Positions 1 through 8,217 of a DNA stretch of 47,564 nucleotides are shown here, piece after piece. Below the pieces are notes generated by a model, which was given only the letters and a program-made list of their open reading frames with translations, was not told where the DNA came from and made no database searches. This stretch comes from an uncultured Flavobacteriales bacterium (GTDB taxonomy: Bacteria; Bacteroidota; Bacteroidia; Flavobacteriales_D; Crocinitomicaceae): assembly GCA_913020765.1 (NCBI GenBank), contig CAJWAO010000008.1, positions 1 to 47,564 of the forward strand, in the 5' to 3' direction. How positions within the stretch are numbered: position 1 is the first letter of the stretch; each line of letters starts with the position of its first letter. The position numbers and the translations under genes are program-made.

Positions 1-4
1 AAAA

Positions 5-1456
5 ATGGAATTAGAATTGGGTTATGAAAAAGGCTTACAATTACATATTGAAAAAGAACGTGCGGCGGTAAAGTTACAAAGTAAGGTCGGTGAACTGCTT
101 TATGAGAAAGGAATAGAGCTGGTACTCTTTCGTCATCATTTGACAGACATCACAATATCTGAAATAATCAAACTACACGATTACTCACGAAAAGTAGGTA
201 GCAACACTATAGATGTATTCACAACCTCTGAGCTTGCATCAAAACTTTTAACTTTAAATGTAATCCCCTCAAAACTTGACATCGGAAAATTGGCCAAAGA
301 ATGGAATGACGAAAAGTCTTCATTTTCTAATCAAAACGAATTCTTGATGAAAAAACTTTCCGTTCTTGAGGAGAACCAGGACCAACCTGTCGAACCGCGA
401 GATGTTATTTTATATGGATTCGGCAGGATCGGAAGGCTTGCTGCAAGAGAATTAATTAAGCAGGCTGGAAAAGGTCAACAGCTTAGGCTCCGCGCAATTG
501 TTACGAGAAGTTCTAAGGATGCAGACATTATAAAAAGGGCATCCTTGCTCAGGAACGACTCTGTTCATGGTGCCTTTAAAGGTTCAGTTATTGAAGATTT
601 AGAGAATAAAACTTTGATCATCAATGGCCAGATTGTTCATATGATTAGTGCAAATGCACCTGAGGATATTGATTACACAAGTTACGGTATAAGCAACGCT
701 CTAGTAATAGATAATACTGGTGTATTCACCAACAGAGAAGCTTTAGCCCGTCATTTAAGTGCAAAGGGGACCTCAAAAGTTCTACTCACTGCACCTGGAA
801 AAGAGATACCAAATATTGTTTATGGTATTAACCAAGGAGAACTTGACATTGAAAATGAAAATATTTACTCCGCAGCGTCTTGTACCACAAACGCAATATC
901 ACCGATTTTAAAACTTATGAGTGACGAATTCGGTATAGAGAAAGGCCACATTGAAACAGTACATGCTTACACCAACGACCAAAACTTACTGGACAATATG
1001 CACAAGAAGTCGAGGAGAGGTCGGTCTGCGGCGATTAACATGGTCATTACTTCAACTGGTGCCGGTAATGCCGTAACGAAAGTAATCCCTGAATTAAAGG
1101 ATAAATTAACGGCAAATGCTGTTCGTGTGCCGACGCCAAATGGTTCTCTGGCAATAATTAGCCTGGAATTGAATAAAAAAACAACTGTAGAAGAGGTAAA
1201 TAAGGTAGTCCATAATGAGGCCCTAAATGGTAATCTTGTAAACCAAATTTATTACTCGCTTGATGGCGAACTTGTATCAAATGATATTATTGGAAATACT
1301 TGCTGCGCTGTTTTTGATTCTGAGGCAACATTAAGTTCAAAAGACGGGAAAAGTATTGTATTGTACACCTGGTATGACAACGAATATGGGTACACCAAGC
1401 AAGTTATTCGTCTCGCTAAGTATATAACAAAAGTTCGTAGAGCAATTTACTATTAA
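5..1456 (+). CDS. gap: Glyceraldehyde-3-phosphate dehydrogenase, long Bacteroidota form
   Basis: Phosphorylating GAPDH of cytoplasmic glycolysis/gluconeogenesis, converting glyceraldehyde-3-phosphate, NAD(P)+ and phosphate to 1,3-bisphosphoglycerate. The Rossmann motif GFGRIGR lies at residues 138-144, the catalytic cysteine is C293 in SCTTN, and WYDNEYGY lies near the C-terminus. At 483 residues it is about 150 longer than the classic 330-residue enzyme. The extra part is an N-terminal domain (residues 1 to about 130) of unknown role that I recall from many flavobacterial GAPDHs. The ATG is four bases from the window edge, so a start further upstream cannot be excluded, but the length fits the family form. 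No promoter can be judged because upstream sequence is missing. Confidence 0.93.
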   Translation: MELELGYEKGLQLHIEKERAAVKLQSKVGELLYEKGIELVLFRHHLTDITISEIIKLHDYSRKVGSNTIDVFTTSELASKLLTLNVIPSKLDIGKLAKEWNDEKSSFSNQNEFLMKKLSVLEENQDQPVEPRDVILYGFGRIGRLAARELIKQAGKGQQLRLRAIVTRSSKDADIIKRASLLRNDSVHGAFKGSVIEDLENKTLIINGQIVHMISANAPEDIDYTSYGISNALVIDNTGVFTNREALARHLSAKGTSKVLLTAPGKEIPNIVYGINQGELDIENENIYSAASCTTNAISPILKLMSDEFGIEKGHIETVHAYTNDQNLLDNMHKKSRRGRSAAINMVITSTGAGNAVTKVIPELKDKLTANAVRVPTPNGSLAIISLELNKKTTVEEVNKVVHNEALNGNLVNQIYYSLDGELVSNDIIGNTCCAVFDSEATLSSKDGKSIVLYTWYDNEYGYTKQVIRLAKYITKVRRAIYY

Positions 1457-1457
1457 A

Positions 1458-1568
1458 CTATTGACCTGGCAATTCAGTTGCCAAGTAAAGATTAATTAAA
1501 GAGGTAATTAGCGCAATTATTGCAATCCACAAGGCTATTGTGCTTCTTTTACTGTGTCTTTCGGGCAT
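1458..1568 (-). CDS. Possible small single-pass membrane peptide (36 aa)
   Basis: This is a short reading frame downstream of, and convergent with, gap. The predicted peptide has a basic, polar N-terminus (MPERHSKRST), then about 20 hydrophobic residues rich in Ile, Leu and Ala (roughly 11-30) that would form one transmembrane helix, and a short tail TELPGQ. That order (positive N-terminus, hydrophobic helix, short polar end) is typical of genuine small membrane proteins. The start is ATG at 1568 and the stop TAG at 1458-1460. There is no Shine-Dalgarno, as is usual in this phylum. The inverted repeat TGGCAA/TTGCCA (1467-1483) lies within its 3' end. I recognise no family. It could be a chance frame, since it is short. 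Confidence 0.4.
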   Translation of the reverse strand: MPERHSKRSTIALWIAIIALITSLINLYLATELPGQ

Positions 1569-1871
1569 AATAATCAATAATACGCGTTTCGGTAAATATA
1601 GTTTCAGTAAATCATGGTATTCGTTTTATGATTGATTGAATAGCGTATTTGAAAACAATATGACTTTATGGTTGTTCATCGTTAAAACGAACAAAAACCA
1701 CGATCATTTATGAAAGGTACTAGACCTGGACATAGTTTTGAAATTCTTTTAGATGGAACGAAAAAAACCGATATAACCCATGACTTGTTAACGTTATTTA
1801 TTTTTCAAGTAAATGATGTCCTCTATTCCTTATTTCGCTAAATTTGTGCCCTAAAGTTTAAGTAAAAGTAT
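1569..1871. other. Intergenic region of about 300 bases
   Basis: AT-rich spacer between the small membrane frame and the alpha-oxoamine synthase gene. It contains a likely -7 promoter element near 1839-1846 and an imperfect inverted repeat around 1672-1700 (GGTTGTTC facing GAACAAAAACC). A 43-codon plus-strand frame at 1710-1841 has no recognisable features and ends within the promoter element, so I do not call it a gene. I see no structured RNA. Confidence 0.5.
1839..1846 (+). promoter_or_regulatory. Candidate -7 promoter element TAAATTTG
   Basis: Matches the Bacteroidota -7 consensus TAnnTTTG, 25 bases before the ATG at 1872. The -33 TTG partner is poor at the expected spacing, so this rests mainly on the -7 match. 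Confidence 0.35.
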
Positions 1872-3122
1872 ATGTCTGCAGATATTTTTGAGAAAATCGA
1901 AGCCAATAGAGGCCCATTAGGTATTCATGCCAAACAATCACATGGTTATTTTACATTCCCGAAGCTTGAAGGTGAAATAAGCCCTCACATGGTTTTTAGG
2001 GGTCGAAAAATGCTGAATTGGTCGCTAAATAATTATTTAGGTTTGGCAAATGACCCAGAGGTTAGAAAATTCGATGCAGAAGTGGCGGAAGAATATGGAT
2101 TCTCACATCCAATGGGTGCTAGAATGATGAGTGGAAATACCGATTTTCATGAACAATTAGAAAAGGAGCTGTCAGATTTTGTTGAAAAAGAGGATACTAT
2201 ATTATGTAATTTCGGATATCAAGCGGTGCTCTCATGTATCGATGCTCTTGTTGACCGCAAAGATGTTATTGTTTATGATGCAGAATCCCATGCCTGTATA
2301 TTGGATGGTGTTCGATTGCATATGGGAAAAAGATACGTTTTCAAACATAATGATGTAGAAGATTGTGAAAAGCAATTGATCCGTGCTGAAAAACTAGCCG
2401 AAGAGACTGGCGGTGCCATACTTGTGATTACCGAAGGTGTTTTCGGTATGAGAGGAGATCAGGGCAAAGTGAAAGAGATTGTTGCGCTGAAAGAAAAATA
2501 TAATTTCAGACTTTTCGTGGACGATGCTCATGGTATAGGAACACTTGGTGCAAAAGGTGGTGGAACCGGACAGGAGCAAGGTTGCCAGGATGGTATTGAT
2601 ATCTATTTTGGAACGTTCGCAAAATCATTTGCTTTGATCGGCGGGTTTATTTCTAGTGATGCGCAAGTTGTTGAGTACTTGCGATACAACATGCGTTCTC
2701 AAATTTTTGCGAAATCTCTTCCCATGACACTTGTCAAAGGTGCATTGAAAAGACTGGAAATCATGAAGAGAAGCACGTCACACAAAGATAAACTTTGGGA
2801 AATTACCAACGCACTAAAAACTGGTCTAGTAGAAAACGGTTTTGAAATAGGCCCATCGAACTCATGCGTAACACCTGTTTATTTGAGTGGTTCCATTCCA
2901 GAGGCAACCAACTTAATCTTCGACCTAAGAGAGAATTTCAACATATTCTGCTCTATGGTGGTTTATCCAGTGGTACCCAAAGGAATGATTATTTTAAGGT
3001 TGATTCCAACAGCCTCCCATACGCTTGAGGATGTGAAATTTACGATTGATTGTTTTTCAAAAATCGTAGGTAAACTAAAGGCAGGCGAATATATGGCAGA
3101 TAAGATCGCTCCAATAGAGTAA
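1872..3122 (+). CDS. PLP-dependent alpha-oxoamine synthase (AONS/KBL/serine palmitoyltransferase-like)
   Basis: Fold-type I pyridoxal-phosphate enzyme that condenses an amino acid with an acyl thioester and releases CO2. Family marks are visible: His140 in the ESHAC motif stacks on the cofactor, VDDAHG lies at 216-221, and the Schiff-base lysine is K251 in GTFAKSFALIGGF. The length (416 aa) is normal. Substrate cannot be read from sequence. Members of this family make KAPA (BioF), 2-amino-3-ketobutyrate (Kbl), 3-ketosphinganine (SPT) or, in flavobacteria, the sulfonolipid base capnine from cysteate. No biotin genes or threonine dehydrogenase lie nearby, so a lipid role (sphingoid or capnine base) is plausible but inferred. 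It stands alone and converges on cutC. Confidence 0.85.
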   Translation: MSADIFEKIEANRGPLGIHAKQSHGYFTFPKLEGEISPHMVFRGRKMLNWSLNNYLGLANDPEVRKFDAEVAEEYGFSHPMGARMMSGNTDFHEQLEKELSDFVEKEDTILCNFGYQAVLSCIDALVDRKDVIVYDAESHACILDGVRLHMGKRYVFKHNDVEDCEKQLIRAEKLAEETGGAILVITEGVFGMRGDQGKVKEIVALKEKYNFRLFVDDAHGIGTLGAKGGGTGQEQGCQDGIDIYFGTFAKSFALIGGFISSDAQVVEYLRYNMRSQIFAKSLPMTLVKGALKRLEIMKRSTSHKDKLWEITNALKTGLVENGFEIGPSNSCVTPVYLSGSIPEATNLIFDLRENFNIFCSMVVYPVVPKGMIILRLIPTASHTLEDVKFTIDCFSKIVGKLKAGEYMADKIAPIE

Positions 3123-3132
3123 CTATCTGAAA

Positions 3133-3831
3133 CTACCTTCTAGAGGAATCGATTAGCAATTTCAGTTTCTTCTCATCAACCAATAGTACCTCTGAATTAA
3201 AGTACTTGGATTTACCTAATTGCAGTTTTTTGGTGCCTGAAAAGTGTAATGAATTTGGCTTAAGAAATTCAATGACTTCGTCAATATTTTCTGGAGTCAG
3301 CCCTCCACCTGGTAGGATCTGAATGCGATCTGATGCAAATTCAATCATCGCTTTTAACCTCTCCTTACCCCTGAAAACATTGACCTCCGAACCTGCAGTT
3401 AAAATTCGATCAAATTTTATAGAAATCAATTGCTCTAATGCTTTCTGCCAATTGTCAATATCGTCAAAAGCCTTATGAAATGTTAACTCAATATTTGGAG
3501 TAAGAACACGCAATCGCCTCAAAAAGGAAATATCAAGCATTCGTTGTTTATTTAAAACACCGACAACTACACCTTGAATGCCTAACTTCTGATAATGAAC
3601 AATATCTTCCATAATCTGAATTTTCTCCGCTGCATTATACACAAAATCACCAGAGCGCGGACGAATGAGCACGTGGGTATTCAAACCTAATGAGACTGAC
3701 CGCTCCACCAGTGCTATCGATGGAGTCAAACCACCGCAACCCAGCTCTTGACATAACTCTACCCTATCCACGCCATACTTTGAGGCCAATTCTAAAGCAG
3801 TTCTACTTGAAACACAAATTTCTATCAACAT
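3133..3831 (-). CDS. cutC: CutC family protein (copper homeostasis)
   Basis: A TIM-barrel protein of the CutC family, historically linked to copper tolerance, though its biochemical role is unsettled. Typical segments are the N-terminal LIEICVSS strand, GVDRVELC with a GGLTPS loop, RPRSGDFVYN, a TFHKAFD segment and the C-terminal LPGGGLTPENI. I chose the ATG at 3831 because MLIEICVSS matches the usual family start. A frame-compatible ATG three codons upstream (3840) would add only MNL. Length is 232 aa, near the usual 230-250. It is transcribed divergently from the E1 gene and converges on the alpha-oxoamine synthase, with 10 bases between their stops. I see no copper-responsive operator. Confidence 0.88.
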   Translation of the reverse strand: MLIEICVSSRTALELASKYGVDRVELCQELGCGGLTPSIALVERSVSLGLNTHVLIRPRSGDFVYNAAEKIQIMEDIVHYQKLGIQGVVVGVLNKQRMLDISFLRRLRVLTPNIELTFHKAFDDIDNWQKALEQLISIKFDRILTAGSEVNVFRGKERLKAMIEFASDRIQILPGGGLTPENIDEVIEFLKPNSLHFSGTKKLQLGKSKYFNSEVLLVDEKKLKLLIDSSRR

Positions 3832-3908
3832 AAGATTCAAGTTAAGTTCAACACTAATCGTTACTTAGAATTTAAAGATAAGGTAAAATGGCAATACGTA
3901 TTTGGAGA

Positions 3909-3937
3909 TTTGTTGCACTAATTTTTCCCTATATTTG
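3909..3937 (+). promoter_or_regulatory. Bacteroidota-type promoter of the E1 gene
   Basis: TTTG at 3909-3912, 17 bases, then TATATTTG at 3930-3937. The ATG at 3944 follows only six bases later, so transcription should begin at or very near the start codon. This rules out the longer reading frame beginning at 3902, which starts upstream of the promoter. Confidence 0.5.
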
Positions 3938-3943
3938 CAACTA

Positions 3944-6394
3944 ATGAAAGGTACTTCAGAAAAAGAAAAAAATCAGCAAAAATCAGTAGATTTTGAATCC
4001 TTTAAAAATCAAGTTTTAGCGGATTATAAACTTGCATGCTTATCCCGAGAGGCCTCTTTACTGGGAAGGAAAGAGGTTTTAACTGGTAAAGCCAAGTTCG
4101 GGATTTTTGGAGATGGTAAAGAACTTGCTCAGATTGCCCTTGCAAAAGAATTTAAAAACGGTGATTTTCGTTCGGGATACTACAGAGACCAAACCATAAT
4201 GTTGGCCATAAATGAGTTAACAATAGAACAATATTTCGCTGGCTTATATGCACACACTGATGTTGAAATTGAGCCACAGTCCGCAGGAAGACAAATGGGA
4301 GGACATTATGCCACAAGAAATCTTGATTCGCATGGAGAATGGAAAAATTTGATGCTACAAAAAAATAGCAGCGCAGATATATCACCAACGGCAGGACAAA
4401 TGCCAAGGCTAGTTGGGCTTGCGCAGGCTTCGAAAGTATATCGGGAGAACGAGTTATTAAGCACTACAGAAAAAGCTCAAAAATTTACAGACAAAGGCAA
4501 TGAAGTAGCATTTGGAACCATTGGCGATGCATCGACGAGTGAAGGGCCTTTTTGGGAATCCATTAATGCTGCAGGCGTCATGCAAATCCCACTCGTCATG
4601 TCAGTATGGGATGATGGTTACGGAATTTCTGTCCCAAGAGAGTTTCAAACGACCAAAGGCTCAATTTCGGAGGCTTTAGCGGGAATGCAGCGTACTGAGG
4701 ATAAAAAAGGATATGAGATATTTGTTACAAAAGGATGGGACTATGCCCACCTTTGCCAAACGTACGAAAAAGCAGTTCGTTTAGCCCGCGAAGAACACGT
4801 ACCAGTGCTCATCCACGTGAAGGAAGTAAACCAACCCCAAGGTCATTCTACCTCAGGTTCACATGAGCGCTACAAAAGCAAAGAGCGTCTTGAATGGGAA
4901 AAAGAATTCGATTGTATTGCTAAATTTAAAGAATGGATTTTATCCTTTGACGCAGGAGGAAATAAAATTTCTGATGCAGAAACATTAGATAATCTTCAAA
5001 AAGAGGCCAAAGCTGAGGTGAGGCAGGCTAAGAACAATTCGTGGAAAAGATTTACCTCCGAAATCCAACAAGAATTAACTGAACTTACCTCAATTATAGA
5101 GTCCGCTGGGGAAGGTAGCAGCCAAAAGGCTTTTATTCTAAAAGAACTTGAAATTCTCAAGAAAACATACGAACCCATTCGTAAAGATCTTTTGAACACA
5201 GCAAGAAAGGTTTTGCGCCTGATGTTTAAGGAGCAATCGCAAAAAAAAGATACGCTTGCCGCATGGATTCAAAAAACTATTGAAAGCTCATATAATAAAT
5301 ACAGCTCTCATCTTTATTCAGAATCGAACTCAGCGATTCATAAGATTGCTGCCATTGCACCAAAATATGGTCAAGAAGAGCGAATGGAGGATGGAAGAAT
5401 TATTCTTCGAGACAACTTTAAGGCTCAGCTAGATAAAATGCCCGAGCTATTAATCTTCGGAGAGGATGCCGGAAAAATTGGAGGAGTCAACCAATCCTTG
5501 GAGGGTTTACAGGATCAATTTGGGATGAATCGAGTTTTTGATACAGGGATTAGGGAGTGTACAATAATTGGACAGGGAATTGGAATGGCCATGAGAGGTC
5601 TAAGGCCTATTGCTGAGATTCAATACCTTGATTATCTACTCTATGCTATTCAGGTGCTATCTGATGATCTTGCTACCGTTCAATACAGAACAAAAGGAGG
5701 CCAAAAAGCACCTTTAATTGTAAGTACAAGAGGGCACCGTCTTGAAGGAATATGGCACAGTGGTTCACCAATGGGTATGATTATCAATGCACTTAGGGGC
5801 ATGCATATTTGTGTTCCTAGAAATATGACAAAAGCTGCCGGTTTCTACAACACATTGCTCGAGGCTGACGAACCTGCTCTTGTTGTAGAACCATTGAATG
5901 GTTATCGAACAAAAGAAAAATACCCAGAAAACATAGGAGAATTTAAAGAGGCTTTAGGTATGCCGGAAATTGTAGAGGAAGGTACAGACCTTACGCTCGT
6001 CTCCTATGGATCAACCTTTAACATATGCCAGATGGCAGCTAAACCACTTGCCGAGCTTGGTATTTCCATTGAACTTGTGGATATCCAAACATTGATTCCA
6101 TTTGATATAGAACATGCCATTACGAAGTCTGTGCAAAAAACCAATCGGCTTTTGATTATAGATGAAGATGTAAGCAGTGGAGCTACGGGTTATATGTTAG
6201 ACAAAATTATGGTTGAACAAGAATGCTTTTATCATTTAGATTCTGCACCACATACGCTGAGCTCGAAAGATCACAGACCGGCTTACGGTTCGGATGGTGA
6301 TTATTTCTCTAAACCCAACATAGATGATATTGTGGAGAAGGTATATGCCATTATGAGCGAAAGCGATCCAAGCACGTTTCCCCCACTTTACTAA
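3944..6394 (+). CDS. 2-oxoacid dehydrogenase E1, fused alpha and beta subunits
   Basis: Thiamine-diphosphate E1 component of a branched-chain or related 2-oxoacid dehydrogenase complex, with the normally separate alpha and beta subunits joined in one 816-residue chain. The alpha half (about 20-340) carries the cofactor region GDASTSEG (G194-D195) followed about 28 residues later by WDDGYGIS in place of the textbook NN pair. HSTSGSHERYKS resembles the phosphorylation-loop region of E1 alpha. A charged helical linker spans about 340-450. The beta half (about 480-816) contains LLIFGEDAGKIGGV, FDTGIRECTIIGQGIGMAMRG and IDEDVSSGATGYM. Fused E1 proteins are common in Bacteroidota, where they use branched-chain keto acids to prime iso-fatty acids. 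Substrate is inferred. The E2 and E3 genes are not adjacent. Confidence 0.9.
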   Translation: MKGTSEKEKNQQKSVDFESFKNQVLADYKLACLSREASLLGRKEVLTGKAKFGIFGDGKELAQIALAKEFKNGDFRSGYYRDQTIMLAINELTIEQYFAGLYAHTDVEIEPQSAGRQMGGHYATRNLDSHGEWKNLMLQKNSSADISPTAGQMPRLVGLAQASKVYRENELLSTTEKAQKFTDKGNEVAFGTIGDASTSEGPFWESINAAGVMQIPLVMSVWDDGYGISVPREFQTTKGSISEALAGMQRTEDKKGYEIFVTKGWDYAHLCQTYEKAVRLAREEHVPVLIHVKEVNQPQGHSTSGSHERYKSKERLEWEKEFDCIAKFKEWILSFDAGGNKISDAETLDNLQKEAKAEVRQAKNNSWKRFTSEIQQELTELTSIIESAGEGSSQKAFILKELEILKKTYEPIRKDLLNTARKVLRLMFKEQSQKKDTLAAWIQKTIESSYNKYSSHLYSESNSAIHKIAAIAPKYGQEERMEDGRIILRDNFKAQLDKMPELLIFGEDAGKIGGVNQSLEGLQDQFGMNRVFDTGIRECTIIGQGIGMAMRGLRPIAEIQYLDYLLYAIQVLSDDLATVQYRTKGGQKAPLIVSTRGHRLEGIWHSGSPMGMIINALRGMHICVPRNMTKAAGFYNTLLEADEPALVVEPLNGYRTKEKYPENIGEFKEALGMPEIVEEGTDLTLVSYGSTFNICQMAAKPLAELGISIELVDIQTLIPFDIEHAITKSVQKTNRLLIIDEDVSSGATGYMLDKIMVEQECFYHLDSAPHTLSSKDHRPAYGSDGDYFSKPNIDDIVEKVYAIMSESDPSTFPPLY

Positions 6395-6412
6395 ACACAT
6401 TACAAAATCAGA

Positions 6413-8200
6413 TTATTTAATATCAATCTGAAAAGGTAGGCGCATCACCATACCTTCCCACTCTTGGGCGGATTCAATGTTTTCATACAGTGATTCTAGA
6501 ATTGGATGATTCAAAATATTTTGTTTTGCCTTTACATTCATGCCCTCCTCCTCAAGTAAACTGATTAAATCAGCAAATGGTTTTTTCTCAACCTCAGGAT
6601 AATAAACTATTGATCCATCTTCATTTGAATTTGAAATTGATTGGGCATATGAAATTGCAGCTTGCAGTGACCCTATCGTATCTACAAGTCCTATTTTTAC
6701 TGCATCTGATCCAGTCCAAACTCGACCGCGTGCAATCGCATCAACTTTTTCCTTGGACATCCCTCTTCCGTTTGCAACCCGTAATAAAAATTGTTGGTAA
6801 ATTTTATTTACTTCTTGCTGTGCAATTTCAAACTCAAAATCACTGAGCTTATGATTTGTCGACGCAACAGCGTGATCATGTGTCCCGATTTCATCTACTT
6901 CTACGCCAATCTTACCCAACATTTCTTTGGTATATGGAAGCACACCAAAAACACCTATAGAACCGGTAAGTGTCGTTTGATCAGCAAAAATCTTATGTGC
7001 AGGACTTGATACATAATAGCCCCCAGATGCCGCATAATCACCCATTGAAACAATTACCTTTTTAACTTCATTGGTTAGAGAGACCTCACGCCAAATCTCC
7101 TCGGATGCCAATGCACTTCCTCCGGGACTATTTACACGGAAGACAACAGACTTTACAGATTCATTTTTCCTAGCCTTCTTAAAAAGTGCACATATATTAT
7201 CACTTGAAAAGCCTTTTCCGGTTTTGGCTATTGAACCCTCCGCTAAAATAACAGCAACCTTGGGTTCTGAAGCACGCGCTAGAATTTGGTCTGTCAAAAA
7301 CTCCTCCTCACTGTAGGACGAAAAGCTATAGAAGTTCAATTCATTTTCCTCTTTCACTTTCACTTTTTTCATAAGTATTTTAAGGACTTCATCACGATAC
7401 ATCGATTCATCCATCATACCTTTTTCTACAGCATCATTTACATTCTTAATCTCAAGATTATTGGCATATGTATTGAGATTTTCGTGCTTTAATCCTCGCG
7501 AGGATACAATATCCGTAAGCATCGTATTCCAGGTAGACTGCATATACACCTGCATCTGTAAACGACTAGAATCACTCATTTTATTTAAAAATAAGGGTTC
7601 CACTGCGCTCTTAAAGTCATTATTGTTTCCTTTGAGTATAGCAACCTCCAGTCCCATTTTTGCCAATAGCTCTTTTATAAACAGGACCTCACCTCCCAAT
7701 CCATTCCACTGAAACATCGAACCAGGAAATCCATAAATCTCATCAGCAGCGGAGGCCACATAATAGGCTTGTTGAGAGATGTATTCTCCCGAATGATAAG
7801 CCACAACGAACTTTTTACTTTCCTTGAAAGCATCGATTCCTTCACGAAGCTCTTGGGCAGAAGAAATACCGCAGCTGAGGGTACCAAAGTCGAGAAAAAG
7901 CCCCTTAACATTATCGTCTTTGGCTGCGGCCTTTAAGCCGTATAAAAGTGCTGAAAGCCCTTTTGTTGAATTCACCGAAAGGGCCAAAGGATCTACCTCA
8001 GCTGAATTTTCCTCAGCAATTAATCCATTTAGCTTGACATGTAAAATTGTATCAGACTTCATGGCGGATTCGTCCGAATCAAAGAGACCACCTAAGCCTA
8101 TAATTATTCCAATAAATACAAGTAATCCAAAAAAGGAAAGAATTCTTGATAAAAAGACAGACCAGAAGACTTTTCTGAATGGTATTTTTGTTTCTTCCAT
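6413..8200 (-). CDS. sppA: Signal peptide peptidase SppA, 67-kDa type
   Basis: Inner-membrane serine protease (family S49) that degrades signal peptides left after export. A single N-terminal transmembrane helix lies at about 15-38, followed by two tandem S49 domains. The general-base lysine is K197 in FKSAVEPLF (first domain) and the nucleophile is S392 in MGDYAASGGYY (second domain), so the split Ser/Lys dyad of long SppA is intact. Length (595 aa) fits the 67K class. It lies 17 bases downstream of the M1 peptidase gene on the same strand, suggesting co-transcription in an envelope proteolysis unit. It converges on the E1 gene with an 18-base gap and no clear terminator. Confidence 0.93.
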   Translation of the reverse strand: MEETKIPFRKVFWSVFLSRILSFFGLLVFIGIIIGLGGLFDSDESAMKSDTILHVKLNGLIAEENSAEVDPLALSVNSTKGLSALLYGLKAAAKDDNVKGLFLDFGTLSCGISSAQELREGIDAFKESKKFVVAYHSGEYISQQAYYVASAADEIYGFPGSMFQWNGLGGEVLFIKELLAKMGLEVAILKGNNNDFKSAVEPLFLNKMSDSSRLQMQVYMQSTWNTMLTDIVSSRGLKHENLNTYANNLEIKNVNDAVEKGMMDESMYRDEVLKILMKKVKVKEENELNFYSFSSYSEEEFLTDQILARASEPKVAVILAEGSIAKTGKGFSSDNICALFKKARKNESVKSVVFRVNSPGGSALASEEIWREVSLTNEVKKVIVSMGDYAASGGYYVSSPAHKIFADQTTLTGSIGVFGVLPYTKEMLGKIGVEVDEIGTHDHAVASTNHKLSDFEFEIAQQEVNKIYQQFLLRVANGRGMSKEKVDAIARGRVWTGSDAVKIGLVDTIGSLQAAISYAQSISNSNEDGSIVYYPEVEKKPFADLISLLEEEGMNVKAKQNILNHPILESLYENIESAQEWEGMVMRLPFQIDIK

Positions 8201-8217
8201 AACAAGCTAACTTTTTT

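Noticed and set aside
1466-1484. Inverted repeat TGGCAA/TTGCCA after gap as an intrinsic terminator
   Set aside because: AT-containing 6-bp stem with no T-run on either strand; it may simply be part of the small membrane frame.
1710-1841. 43-codon plus-strand frame before the alpha-oxoamine synthase gene
   Set aside because: No recognisable protein features, and its stop lies in the likely promoter of the next gene; best treated as chance.
7824-8210. 128-codon plus-strand frame opposite sppA
   Set aside because: Antisense shadow of sppA, composition unlike a protein of this genome.
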